DNA from: Nostocoides sp. | GTDB taxonomy: Bacteria > Actinomycetota > Actinomycetes > Actinomycetales > Dermatophilaceae | Length of the DNA: 64,000 bases | Direction: 5' to 3' | NCBI GenBank assembly: GCA_016716625.1 | Contig: JADJVJ010000001.1 | Location: 1,302,001-1,366,000 of the forward strand | Shown: one piece after another, positions 1 to 7,973 of the stretch | Position numbering within the stretch: position 1 is the first letter of the stretch | Layout: the number at the start of each line of letters is the position of its first letter | The notes under the pieces: model-generated | The model's database searches: none | What the model was told of the DNA's origin: nothing | Seen by the model: the letters and a program-made list of their open reading frames with translations, nothing else | Made by a program: the position numbers and the translations under genes

Positions 1-363
1 GCTTATCTGGACTCCACCCTCGACCGGGTCGCCGATGCGGCCATCTTCGGGGGACTGGTCCTCTGGTATGCCGGCGACGGCCGCAACGCGACGATGGCCG
101 CCCTGGCCCTGGCGTGCCTCATCCTCGGCAGCGTGGTGTCCTACTCCAAGGCGCGCGCCGAGGGCTTGGGAATGACCGCCAACGTCGGCATCGCCGAACG
201 AGCCGAGCGGCTCGTCGCCGTCCTCGTGGCGACCGGGCTCGCCGGCTGGTTCCTGCCGCAGATCGTTCTCGGCATCGTCCTGGGGCTGCTTGCCGTCGCG
301 AGCCTGGTCACCGTCATCCAGCGCATGCTCGAAGTGCGGCGCCAGGCCTTGGAGCCTGCGTGA
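1..363 (+). CDS. pgsA: Phosphatidylinositol phosphate synthase, C-terminal part
   Basis: The frame is open from the first base, so the start lies upstream of the window. The visible part begins inside the CDP-alcohol phosphotransferase signature: the last two aspartates of the D-x3-D-x3-D stretch are seen in LDSTLDRVAD. This is followed by KARAEG and ERAERL segments typical of the actinobacterial enzyme that joins CDP-diacylglycerol and inositol phosphate at the membrane. Several hydrophobic stretches support membrane location. The next gene starts with a GTG that overlaps this stop, and the acyltransferase and pimA that follow use the same lipid. Family is clear; exact substrate is inferred from context. 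Confidence 0.85.
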   Translation, partial: AYLDSTLDRVADAAIFGGLVLWYAGDGRNATMAALALACLILGSVVSYSKARAEGLGMTANVGIAERAERLVAVLVATGLAGWFLPQIVLGIVLGLLAVASLVTVIQRMLEVRRQALEPA

Positions 364-1319
364 GCGGCGTCGAGGCCGATCTGCGGAACGCGCTCACCCT
401 GGCCGGGTTCCGCGTCGGCTGGGCTGGGCTGCGCTTCCTCCCGGAGCGGGCGGCATACCGGCTCTTCGACACGGCTGCGGACCTGCTGCACGCTCGCGGC
501 GGAACCCGGCAGCTTCGCGCGAACTACGCGCGGGTGCGGCCGGACCTCGGTCCCGACGAGCTCGACCGGCTCACCCGGCAGGGGGCCCGGGCCGCGCTGC
601 GTTACTACTGTGAGGCCTTTCGCCTGCCGGGCCTTGCCCCCTCGGACGTCCTGGAACGGGTCCGCGTCGTCGGCGACGCCCCGATCCGGGCGACCCTCGC
701 CGAGGGCGGCTCGGTCGTCGGGTTCCTCGGGCACCTCGGCAACTGGGACCTCGCCGGCGCCTGGGGCGCGCTCGAGCTCGGGCCGGTGACCACCGTCGCC
801 GAACGGTTGGAACCCGAGGCGATGTATGCCGAGTTCCTCGCCTTCCGTGAGGGCCTCGGGTTGACGATCCATCCGTTGACCGGGGGCGGCGACGTGTTCA
901 CCCTGCTGCGCCAGGCCGCCCGCGGGCCGGGGATCATCCCGCTGCTCGCGGACCGCGACCTGACCCGGCGCGGCATCACCGTCAACCTGTGCGGGCACCC
1001 GGCCCGGGTCGCCGTCGGCCCGGCAGCGTTGGCCCTGGCCGAAGGGCGGCCGCTGCACCCGATCACCATCGCCCACGAGGAACGTGGCCGTCCCGGATCC
1101 GGGCGATGGGGCATCCGCATCACCTTCCACGAGGCCGTGCCCGTCCCCTCAGGCGGGACCACGCACGACAAAGTGGCCTCGATGACCCAGGGTTGCGTCG
1201 ATGCCCTCGGGGCCGTCATCGCCGCCGACCCGACCCAGTGGCACATGATGCAGAAGGTCTTCGTCGCCGACCTAGACCCGGACCGGCTCGCCCGAGCAGA
1301 GGCCGGTGAGCGCTCGTGA
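360..1319 (+). CDS. patA: Phosphatidylinositol mannoside acyltransferase
   Basis: 319-residue LpxL/HtrB-type lysophospholipid acyltransferase family protein. By family and position it adds a palmitoyl chain to the mannose of phosphatidylinositol mannosides on the inner face of the membrane. The HX4D catalytic motif is visible as HLGNWD (H125, D130). The GTG start at 360 overlaps the pgsA stop, and its first residues (VSGVEADLRNAL) fit the family better than an upstream in-frame start inside pgsA. It ends in a GTGA overlap with pimA, so pgsA, patA and pimA form one translationally coupled operon. GC-rich codon use matches its neighbours. Confidence 0.88.
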   Translation: MSGVEADLRNALTLAGFRVGWAGLRFLPERAAYRLFDTAADLLHARGGTRQLRANYARVRPDLGPDELDRLTRQGARAALRYYCEAFRLPGLAPSDVLERVRVVGDAPIRATLAEGGSVVGFLGHLGNWDLAGAWGALELGPVTTVAERLEPEAMYAEFLAFREGLGLTIHPLTGGGDVFTLLRQAARGPGIIPLLADRDLTRRGITVNLCGHPARVAVGPAALALAEGRPLHPITIAHEERGRPGSGRWGIRITFHEAVPVPSGGTTHDKVASMTQGCVDALGAVIAADPTQWHMMQKVFVADLDPDRLARAEAGERS

Positions 1320-2524
1320 AGCGGCTCCGGATCGGCATCGTCTGCCCGTACTCCTTCGACGTCCCCGGCGGCGTCCAGTTCCACGTGCGCGACCTCGCCG
1401 AGCACTTCATCGCCGCCGGTCACGGCGTCAACGTGTTGGCTCCGGCCGACGACGACGACGATGCGCTGCCGCCATACTTCACCTCGGTTGGTCGGGCGGT
1501 CCCCATTCGCTACAACGGCTCGGTCGCGCGGCTCACCTTCGGCCCGGTCACCGCCAACCGGGTCGGCAAGTGGATCGAGCGCGGTGGGTTCGACGTCCTC
1601 CATCTGCACGAGCCGGTGACCCCGAGCGCAAGCGTGATGGCTCTCTGGGCGGTCACCGACCAGCCCGTGGTCGCCACCTTCCACACCGCGACCGTGCGGT
1701 CGCGGGCGCTGCACACCTTCCACCCCATGCTCCGGCCGTCGCTAGAAAAGATCCGGGCCCGGATCGCGGTGTCCGAGGATGCCCGCGCCACGGTGCGCCG
1801 GCACCTGCGCGCCGACGCCTATGTCATCCCCAATGGGGTGCACGTGGCCAAGTTCGCCGATGCGTCGCGAGACGAACGGTTCACCGGCACCCCGGCAACC
1901 CCGACCATCGCCTTCCTCGGCCGGGTCGACGAGCCGCGCAAGGGTCTGGCCGTGCTGCTGCGCGCGCTGCCGCTGGTGCTGCGCCGCCACCCGGGGGCGC
2001 GGCTGCTCGTCGCCGGGCCGGGGGACTGCTCGGATCTCGTGGACGACCTCGACCCTGACGTCGCCGCCCACGTCACGGTTCTCGGCGGCGTCAGTGAGTC
2101 GGATAAGGCCGCCCTTCTGCACTCGGTCGACCTCTACATCGCCCCCCACCTCGGCGGTGAGAGTTTCGGAATCGTCCTCGTCGAGGCGATGGCCGCCGGG
2201 GCTCCCGTGGTGGCCGCCGACCTCCCGGCGTTCCTGCGGGTCCTTGGCGACCCGCCGACCGGGGTAACGTTCCCGGTGTCCGACCACGAGGCCCTCGCCG
2301 AGCGGATCGGCCACCTCCTCGCGGACCCGCAGCAGCGGCGTGCCTTGGCCGCAGCAGCCCAGGAGCGCGCCCTGAGGTTCGACTGGGAGAGCGTCGCCGA
2401 GCGGATCATGGCCGTCTACGAACTCGCCATGAGCGGCGCCGAACTCGAACCCGATCGGCTGCCGCAGGCCGAGACCCTCTGGGGCCGCCTGGTGCGCTCC
2501 GGCCGAAGCCTCGAGGAGAGCTGA
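1316..2524 (+). CDS. pimA: Phosphatidyl-myo-inositol alpha-mannosyltransferase
   Basis: 402-residue GT4-family glycosyltransferase that transfers mannose from GDP-mannose to phosphatidylinositol, the first step of PIM synthesis. The N-terminal Rossmann half has the GGVQFHVRDLAEH acceptor-site motif (about 18-30). The C-terminal half has GRVDEPRKG (R203, K209), matching nucleotide-sugar ligands of mycobacterial PimA, and the E-x7-E motif ESFGIVLVE (E282, E290). The start is GTG at 1316, overlapping the patA stop. Length is close to mycobacterial PimA apart from a short C-terminal extension. The stop overlaps the next ATG by one base set (ATGA). Confidence 0.9.
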   Translation: MKRLRIGIVCPYSFDVPGGVQFHVRDLAEHFIAAGHGVNVLAPADDDDDALPPYFTSVGRAVPIRYNGSVARLTFGPVTANRVGKWIERGGFDVLHLHEPVTPSASVMALWAVTDQPVVATFHTATVRSRALHTFHPMLRPSLEKIRARIAVSEDARATVRRHLRADAYVIPNGVHVAKFADASRDERFTGTPATPTIAFLGRVDEPRKGLAVLLRALPLVLRRHPGARLLVAGPGDCSDLVDDLDPDVAAHVTVLGGVSESDKAALLHSVDLYIAPHLGGESFGIVLVEAMAAGAPVVAADLPAFLRVLGDPPTGVTFPVSDHEALAERIGHLLADPQQRRALAAAAQERALRFDWESVAERIMAVYELAMSGAELEPDRLPQAETLWGRLVRSGRSLEES

Positions 2525-3111
2525 TGGGTGAGGTCGACGTCCTCCAACTCGCCACGGCTGTCGCGGTCGTCCTGCTCGCTATCGCCTGGTACCTCTCGTA
2601 TGCGGCCGCCCGGCTGGACCGGCTGCACGCCAAGGTCGAGGGCGCCATGGCGGCCCTGGACGGCCAGCTCATCCGCCGCGCCGAAACGGCCCTGGAATTG
2701 GCCATGTCGGACGAGCTCGATCCCTCGAGTGCGCTCATCGTCGCCGACGCGGCGACCTCGGCGCTCGAACGGCATACGGTCTCGCTCACCGGGGCGGACC
2801 CGCTCGACGGGGTGACCTTCGCCGGGCGGGAGGTCGTCGAGTCCGACCTGACCGAGGCCATCGTTGCTGCGGTGACCCCCGAGGTCCGCACCGCCATCGG
2901 CGAAGCCGACGGGCCCGGCTGGGATGCCCTCGAGCGGCTCGACGCTGCTGTGGTCCGGGTCCAGATGGCCCGCCGCTTCCACAACGACGCGGTCCGGGAC
3001 GTCCGCCGGGTCCGCAACAAGCTCGTCGTCCGCGTCTTCCGGCTCGCCGGGCACGCCGCAATGCCCGCTGCCGTGGAGTTCGTCGACGACGTCCCGGGAG
3101 TGACGTCATAG
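2524..3111 (+). CDS. LemA-like membrane protein
   Basis: 195 residues. One N-terminal transmembrane helix (about residues 8-28) is followed by a helical, probably coiled-coil cytoplasmic or surface domain. The segments RLHAKVEGAMAALDGQLIRR and, near the end, RRFHNDAVRDVRR and AAVEFVDD resemble the LemA family arrangement, though the match is distant. The start ATG overlaps the pimA stop (ATGA), so it belongs to the PIM operon. M. tuberculosis has a different protein (Rv2609c) at this position. Function is unknown; a role linked to the envelope is only suggested by the operon. Confidence 0.7.
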   Translation: MGEVDVLQLATAVAVVLLAIAWYLSYAAARLDRLHAKVEGAMAALDGQLIRRAETALELAMSDELDPSSALIVADAATSALERHTVSLTGADPLDGVTFAGREVVESDLTEAIVAAVTPEVRTAIGEADGPGWDALERLDAAVVRVQMARRFHNDAVRDVRRVRNKLVVRVFRLAGHAAMPAAVEFVDDVPGVTS

Positions 3112-3125
3112 GCCTGTGACCCACC

Positions 3126-3131
3126 TAGACT
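3126..3131 (+). promoter_or_regulatory. -10 element of pdxS, leaderless
   Basis: TAGACT lies 7 nt upstream of the pdxS ATG, so transcription would begin at or next to the start codon. No Shine-Dalgarno sequence precedes pdxS. Confidence 0.6.
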
Positions 3132-3138
3132 GTGCGCC

Positions 3139-4047
3139 ATGAGCTCCGAGAACCCCACGCCCGCCCCCTCCACCGGCACCACACGCGTCAAGCGCGGCAT
3201 GGCCGAGATGCTCAAGGGGGGCGTCATCATGGACGTCGTCACGCCCGATCAGGCCAAGATCGCCGAGGATGCCGGTGCGGTCGCCGTCATGGCCCTCGAG
3301 CGGGTGCCCGCGGACATCCGCGCCCAGGGCGGGGTCTCCCGGATGAGTGACCCCGACATGATCGACGGCATCATCGAGGCGGTCTCCATCCCGGTCATGG
3401 CCAAGGCCCGGATCGGCCACTTCGTCGAGGCCCAGGTGCTGCAAAGCCTCGGGGTGGACTACATCGACGAGTCCGAGGTGCTCACCCCGGCCGATTACAC
3501 CAACCACATCGACAAGTGGGCCTTCACCGTCCCCTTCGTCTGCGGCGCGACCAACCTCGGCGAGGCCCTGCGCCGGATCACCGAAGGGGCCGCGATGATC
3601 CGCTCAAAGGGTGAAGCGGGCACCGGGGATGTCTCCAACGCCACGACCCACATGCGCCAGATCCGCGGCGAGATCAACCGACTGCGCTCGATGAGCCCGG
3701 ATGAGCTCTACGTTGCTGCCAAGGAGCTGCAGGCCCCGTATGACCTCGTCCGGGAGGTCGCCGACGCCGGCAAGCTGCCCGTCGTGCTCTTCACCGCGGG
3801 CGGGATCGCGACCCCGGCGGACGCCGCGATGATGATGCAGCTCGGGGCCGAGGGCGTCTTCGTCGGCTCCGGGATCTTCAAGTCCGGCAACCCCGCGGAG
3901 CGGGCCGAGGCGATCGTCAAGGCGACCACCTTCTTCGACGACCCGGACGTCATCGCCAAGGTCTCCCGCGGCCTCGGTGAGGCCATGGTCGGCATCAACG
4001 TCGAGGAGATCCCGCAGCCGCACCGGCTCGCCGAGCGCGGCTGGTAG
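3139..4047 (+). CDS. pdxS: Pyridoxal 5'-phosphate synthase subunit PdxS
   Basis: 302-residue TIM-barrel subunit that condenses ribose 5-phosphate, glyceraldehyde 3-phosphate and ammonia into PLP, working as a 12-mer with PdxT. The two catalytic lysines are visible: K89 in VMAKARIGH and K157 in IRSKGEAGTG. Phosphate-binding GGIATPADAA and GSGIFKSG segments are present near the C-terminus. It starts at an ATG directly behind a TAGACT -10, so it is likely leaderless. It is separated from pdxT by a kynureninase gene on the opposite strand, which makes the usual pdxS-pdxT pair non-operonic here. Confidence 0.96.
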   Translation: MSSENPTPAPSTGTTRVKRGMAEMLKGGVIMDVVTPDQAKIAEDAGAVAVMALERVPADIRAQGGVSRMSDPDMIDGIIEAVSIPVMAKARIGHFVEAQVLQSLGVDYIDESEVLTPADYTNHIDKWAFTVPFVCGATNLGEALRRITEGAAMIRSKGEAGTGDVSNATTHMRQIRGEINRLRSMSPDELYVAAKELQAPYDLVREVADAGKLPVVLFTAGGIATPADAAMMMQLGAEGVFVGSGIFKSGNPAERAEAIVKATTFFDDPDVIAKVSRGLGEAMVGINVEEIPQPHRLAERGW

Positions 4048-4059
4048 CCCCTGCTGCCG

Positions 4060-5313
4060 TTAGGTCACGGCGGCTCGGGTCGAGTACTCGGGCCGCAGGT
4101 GTTCGTTGCCCGCGAGGACGGCGTGCAACTCCTCGGCCGCGCGGAGCACGTCGGCGTGGGTGAGGTAGAGCGGCCCGAAGCCGAAGCGTGCGATATCCGG
4201 CTCACGGAAGTCCCCGACGACCCCGCGCGCGATGAGGGCCTGGACCAGGCCGAACGCCTCCGGGTGACGCAGGCTGACCTGGGAGCCACGGTGGGCCTCG
4301 GATCGGGGAGTGGCCACGACGAGGTCCGGTTCGAGGTCCGCAAGGCACTCGAGGAAGAACGCGGTGAGGGAGAGCGAACGGGCCCGCACGTGCGCCATCG
4401 ACACCCCGTCATAGGCGGCCAGCGCCGCCTCCAGGGCAAGCATCCCGAGCAGCGGGGGAGTGCCGACCCGAGCCCGAGAGATGCCCTGGGCAGGGGTGTA
4501 GTCCGGGCTCATCGCAAAGGGCGTGGCGTGCCCGTTCCAGCCCTGCAGGGGCTGGTCGAAGTCGGCGAGGTGACGCCGGGCGACGTACAGGAATGCCGGA
4601 GCACCCGGGCCGCCGTTGAGGTACTTGTAGCCGCATCCGACCGCGAGATCGACCTCGTGGGCGTCTAGGTCGACCTCGAGCACCCCCGCCGAGTGGCACA
4701 GATCCCAGCAGACCAGGGCGCCGACCTCATGGGCGGCGACCGTGATCGCGGGCAGGTCCCACAACTCGCCGGTGCGGTAGTCGACCGAGCTGTATGCCGC
4801 CAGCGCCAGGTTCGTGCCGAGTTCGGCGATCCGGGCCGGGGCGTGGTCGGGCGGACAGTACTCGACCTCGATCCCGGCGTCCGCGGCGGCTGCCTCGGTG
4901 ACGTAACGGTCGGTGGGGAAGGAATCGGGGTCGGTGAGCACGACACCGGCCCCGGGCCGCATCCGGGCCGCAGCGACGACGGTCTTGTAGAGGTTGATGG
5001 TGGTGGAGTCCCCGCAGACGACCTGCCCCGCGGACGCTCCGATGAGGGCGCCGATGCGGTCCCCGACCCGGGTCGGGGCGCCCCACCAGTCGGCGGTGTT
5101 CCAGCTCGCAATGAGGTCGGTGCCCCATTGGCGCCGCACGACGTCCGTGACGGCCTCGCTCACCCCGACCGGCAGGGCGCCGAGGGAGTTCCCGTCGAGG
5201 TAGGTCACGCCGCTCGGCAGGACGAAACGGTCCCGCAGATCGGTGGCTGCATGGGCGCCGTCGAGAGCCTCGGCCCGAATGCGCAACCGTGTCGTCGGCG
5301 TCACGCCCGTCAT
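4060..5313 (-). CDS. kynU: Kynureninase
   Basis: 417-residue PLP-dependent enzyme of aspartate aminotransferase fold that cleaves kynurenine to anthranilate and alanine. PLP contacts are visible: D204 in WDLCHSAG and the Schiff-base lysine K230 in GYKYLNGG. YLDGNSLGALP near residue 38 is typical of the family. The ATG at 5313 is preferred over an upstream in-frame start because a TATGCT -10 lies 6 nt before it. The gene converges on pdxS with only 12 bp between and diverges from pdxT. No other kynurenine-pathway gene is visible in the window. Its cofactor is the product of the two flanking genes. Confidence 0.9.
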   Translation of the reverse strand: MTGVTPTTRLRIRAEALDGAHAATDLRDRFVLPSGVTYLDGNSLGALPVGVSEAVTDVVRRQWGTDLIASWNTADWWGAPTRVGDRIGALIGASAGQVVCGDSTTINLYKTVVAAARMRPGAGVVLTDPDSFPTDRYVTEAAAADAGIEVEYCPPDHAPARIAELGTNLALAAYSSVDYRTGELWDLPAITVAAHEVGALVCWDLCHSAGVLEVDLDAHEVDLAVGCGYKYLNGGPGAPAFLYVARRHLADFDQPLQGWNGHATPFAMSPDYTPAQGISRARVGTPPLLGMLALEAALAAYDGVSMAHVRARSLSLTAFFLECLADLEPDLVVATPRSEAHRGSQVSLRHPEAFGLVQALIARGVVGDFREPDIARFGFGPLYLTHADVLRAAEELHAVLAGNEHLRPEYSTRAAVT

Positions 5314-5319
5314 GGAGGC

Positions 5320-5325
5320 AGCATA
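5320..5325 (-). promoter_or_regulatory. -10 element of kynU, leaderless
   Basis: TATGCT on the minus strand, 6 nt before the kynU ATG. Together with the pdxT -10 on the other strand it packs two divergent promoters into 62 bp. Confidence 0.5.
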
Positions 5326-5361
5326 GTGCCACCGCGGCGCAGACACGGGTCGGCCAGGACG

Positions 5362-5367
5362 TACGCT
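5362..5367 (+). promoter_or_regulatory. -10 element of pdxT, leaderless
   Basis: TACGCT lies 8 nt upstream of the GTG chosen as the pdxT start. The fit supports that start over the upstream in-frame ATG at 5289, which would lie inside kynU on the other strand. Confidence 0.5.
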
Positions 5368-5375
5368 GGTCCGCT

Positions 5376-5984
5376 GTGAACGGCATACCCCACATCGGTG
5401 TTCTCGCGGTCCAGGGGGATGTCCGCGAGCACCGGCACGCGCTGGAAGCCGCGGGCGCGACGACGACGACGATCCGCCGACCCGAGGAAGTGGCCGGCAT
5501 CGACGGGCTCGTCATCCCCGGTGGGGAGAGCACGACGATGGACAAGCTCGTCCGGGCCTTCGGGTTGCAGTCTTCGCTGCGTGAAGCCATCGCCTCCGGC
5601 CTGCCGGTCTATGGCAGTTGCGCCGGGATGATCATGCTGGCCGACCGGATAGCCGATGCTCGACCCGACCAGGAGACCCTCGGCGGGCTCGACATCACCG
5701 TGCGGCGCAATGCCTTCGGCCGACAGGTGGACTCCTTCGAGGAGGACCTCCACATCCGCGCCCTGGGGCCGCAACCCGTTCGAGCCGTCTTCATCAGGGC
5801 CCCGTGGGTGGAGGATGTCGGCGAGCGTGTCGAGGTGCTCGCCCGCGTGGAGTCCGGTCAGGCCGCGGGTAGGATCGTCGCGGTCCGGCAGGGATCGCTG
5901 CTCGCCACCTCCTTTCACCCCGAGGTGACCGGCGACCACCGGGTCCACCAGCTTTTCGTCGAGATCGTGAGGAATCGTTCATGA
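5376..5984 (+). CDS. pdxT: Pyridoxal 5'-phosphate synthase glutaminase subunit PdxT
   Basis: 202-residue class I glutamine amidotransferase that supplies ammonia to PdxS. The catalytic triad is visible: C82 in YGSCAGM, and H181 and E183 in FHPEVTGD near the C-terminus. The oxyanion-loop segment PGGESTT is at about 48-54. GTG at 5376 gives the conserved N-terminus IGVLAVQGDVREH, so the upstream ATG was rejected. It overlaps yebC by 4 bp (ATGA), making pdxT-yebC one transcription unit. Confidence 0.95.
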   Translation: MNGIPHIGVLAVQGDVREHRHALEAAGATTTTIRRPEEVAGIDGLVIPGGESTTMDKLVRAFGLQSSLREAIASGLPVYGSCAGMIMLADRIADARPDQETLGGLDITVRRNAFGRQVDSFEEDLHIRALGPQPVRAVFIRAPWVEDVGERVEVLARVESGQAAGRIVAVRQGSLLATSFHPEVTGDHRVHQLFVEIVRNRS

Positions 5985-6739
5985 GCGGCCACTCCAAATG
6001 GGCGACCACCAAGCACAAGAAGGCCGCCATCGATGCCAAGCGCGGCAAGCTCTTCGCCAAGCTCATCAAGAACATCGAGGTCGCGGCCAAGACGGGGGGC
6101 GCTGACCCCGATGGCAACCCCACCCTGTGGGACGCGATCTACAAGGCGAAGAAGTCCTCGGTCCCCAACGACAACATCGACCGCGCGGTCAAGCGGGGCA
6201 GCGGCGCCGAGGCCGGCGGCTCGGACTGGCAGAACATCACCTACGAGGGGTACGCGCCGGGCGGGGTCGCCCTGCTCATCGAGTGCCTCACCGACAACCG
6301 CAACCGGGCCGCGGCCGAGGTGCGCACCGCGCTCACCCGCAACGGCGGCAACCTCGCCGACCCCGGCTCGGTGGCCTACATCTTCACCCGCAAGGGCGTC
6401 GTCATCGTGCCGAAGTCGGCAGCCCCGGACGAGGACGGTCTGCTGGAGGTGGTTCTTGACGCCGGGGCCGAGGAGGTCAACGACAACGGGGACACCTGGG
6501 AGGTCGTTTCCGAGGCCACCGACGTCATCGCGGTCCGGACCGCACTCCAGGGCGCCGGGATCGACTACGACTCCGCGGAGGCCTCCTGGGTGCCGAACCT
6601 GCAGGTCCCGCTCGACCTCGACGGCGCCAAGAAGATGATCCGGGTCATCGAGGCCCTCGAGGACTCCGATGACGTCCAAGACGTTTACGCCAACGGTGAC
6701 ATCCCCGACGAGGTGCTTGCTCAGCTCGACGCCGAGTAG
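5981..6739 (+). CDS. yebC: YebC/PmpR-type protein (DUF28)
   Basis: 252-residue DUF28 protein. The family signature at the N-terminus, MSGHSKWATTKHKKAAIDAKRG in outline, is intact, followed by a lysine-rich basic region and the acidic C-terminal domains. Members have been described as transcription regulators and more recently as ribosome-associated factors helping difficult peptide bonds; the sequence cannot decide between these. Located between pdxT and ruvC, as in many actinobacteria. Confidence 0.93.
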   Translation: MSGHSKWATTKHKKAAIDAKRGKLFAKLIKNIEVAAKTGGADPDGNPTLWDAIYKAKKSSVPNDNIDRAVKRGSGAEAGGSDWQNITYEGYAPGGVALLIECLTDNRNRAAAEVRTALTRNGGNLADPGSVAYIFTRKGVVIVPKSAAPDEDGLLEVVLDAGAEEVNDNGDTWEVVSEATDVIAVRTALQGAGIDYDSAEASWVPNLQVPLDLDGAKKMIRVIEALEDSDDVQDVYANGDIPDEVLAQLDAE

Positions 6740-6818
6740 GCCCTCGGGTGGCTCGTGGCGGGTGGCGGACTCCGCGTGTTGCTGCGCACCGATGCGGCCC
6801 GGCCTCGGTAGCGTGTGC

Positions 6819-6830
6819 GTACAGATGTAC
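6819..6830 (+). promoter_or_regulatory. Short palindrome in the ruvC promoter region
   Basis: GTACA-GA-TGTAC, a 12-bp inverted repeat with 5-bp arms, sits about 30 bp ahead of ruvC. It overlaps a possible -10 (TACTAG). It could be an operator; it does not match the GAAC-N4-GTTC LexA box. Confidence 0.25.
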
Positions 6831-6858
6831 TAGCCCCCGCGTGGAAAGGCTGTGTCGC

Positions 6859-7371
6859 GTGCGCGTCCTCGGAGTCGACCCTGGCCTCACCCGGTGCGGC
6901 CTCGGCGTCGTCGACGGCCGGCCCGGCCGGGCCACGATGGTGGCCGTCGGGGTGGTCCGCACCCCGAGCGACGGGCCGGCGGGGGAGCGCCTGGTCTACC
7001 TCGAACAGCAGCTCGGCGGGTGGCTGGACCGATTCGAGCCCGACGTCGTCGCGGTCGAACGGGTCTTCGCCGACGTCAACGTCGCCTCCGTCATGACGAC
7101 CGCGCACGCAACCGCCATCGCCCTGCTCACCGCCGCCAAGCGCGGCATACCGGTGCACTTCCATACCCCCACCGAGGTCAAGGCGGCGGTCACCGGCTCG
7201 GGCCGGGCCGAAAAGGCCCAGGTCACGACGATGGTGACCCGGATCCTCAGCCTCAGCCAGGCCCCCCGACCCGCGGATGCCGCCGACGCCCTTGCCTTGG
7301 CGATCTGCCACCTGTGGCGGGGCGCGGCGGAAGGTCGGCTCACCGACCTGGCCCGGGCGGCCCGTCGATGA
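6859..7371 (+). CDS. ruvC: Holliday junction endonuclease RuvC
   Basis: 170-residue resolvase that cuts four-way junctions symmetrically in the RuvABC complex. The RNase H-like fold is recognisable from VLGVDPGLTRCG (first catalytic Asp D7), VAVERVFADVN with the catalytic Glu, and the C-terminal PADAADALALAICH with the last acidic residues. GTG at 6859 was chosen because GAAAGG lies 9 nt upstream and the protein then begins directly at the first beta strand; an upstream GTG at 6841 is possible. It overlaps ruvA by ATGA. Confidence 0.94.
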   Translation: MRVLGVDPGLTRCGLGVVDGRPGRATMVAVGVVRTPSDGPAGERLVYLEQQLGGWLDRFEPDVVAVERVFADVNVASVMTTAHATAIALLTAAKRGIPVHFHTPTEVKAAVTGSGRAEKAQVTTMVTRILSLSQAPRPADAADALALAICHLWRGAAEGRLTDLARAARR

Positions 7372-7973
7372 TCGCCACCGTCCACGGCACCGCCGAACAC
7401 GTCGGCCTCGACCGAGTCGTCGTCCGCGTCGGTGGGGTCGGCCTGCTCGTGCACACCACCCCCGCCACCGCGTCGGGGTGCCACCGCGGGGCCGAGATCG
7501 ACCTCGCCACAACCCTGGTGGTCCGGGAGGATTCGCTCACCCTCTACGGCTTCGCCACGCCCAGCGAGCGGGACATGTTCGAAACCGTCCAGACCGTGAC
7601 CGGGGTCGGTCCGCGACTGGCGCTGGCGATGCTCTCGGTCATGGGCCCTGAGGAGCTGCGGGCGGCCCTGGCCACCGGTGACACCAAGGCGCTCACCGCC
7701 ATCCCGGGTATCGGGGCCAAGTCCGCCGAGCGTCTCGTCCTGGAGCTGCGCGACAAGGTGGGCCGTATGCCGTCCGCGGTCGCCTCGTCCGGCAGCGCAC
7801 CGGCCATGGCGCCCGGGGCCGGATGGCGGGACCAGGTCACCGAGGCCCTCGTCGGTCTCGGCTGGTCCGCGCGGCAGGCCAGCGATGCCGTCGAACGAGT
7901 CTCGGCGACGGCCACCCCCGAGGCGGATATCGCCGGATACCTGCGCCGTGCTCTGCGGGAGCTGCGCCGATGA
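7368..7973 (+). CDS. ruvA: Holliday junction branch migration protein RuvA
   Basis: 201-residue junction-binding subunit. It has the N-terminal OB fold (MIATVHGTAEH to about 65), two helix-hairpin-helix motifs (VTGVGPRLALAML and IPGIGAKSAERLVLEL, about 75-130), and a C-terminal three-helix domain beginning near residue 150 that contacts RuvB. The start ATG overlaps the ruvC stop, and its stop overlaps the ruvB ATG, giving a tight ruvCAB operon. Length is normal for the family. Confidence 0.95.
   Translation: MIATVHGTAEHVGLDRVVVRVGGVGLLVHTTPATASGCHRGAEIDLATTLVVREDSLTLYGFATPSERDMFETVQTVTGVGPRLALAMLSVMGPEELRAALATGDTKALTAIPGIGAKSAERLVLELRDKVGRMPSAVASSGSAPAMAPGAGWRDQVTEALVGLGWSARQASDAVERVSATATPEADIAGYLRRALRELRR

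Noticed and set aside
5289..5375. Upstream ATG start for pdxT
   Set aside because: It would add 29 non-conserved residues read from within the opposing gene; the GTG with its own -10 fits the family.
6811..6840. SOS box before ruvC
   Set aside because: The GTACA/TGTAC palindrome does not match the actinobacterial LexA consensus GAAC-N4-GTTC.
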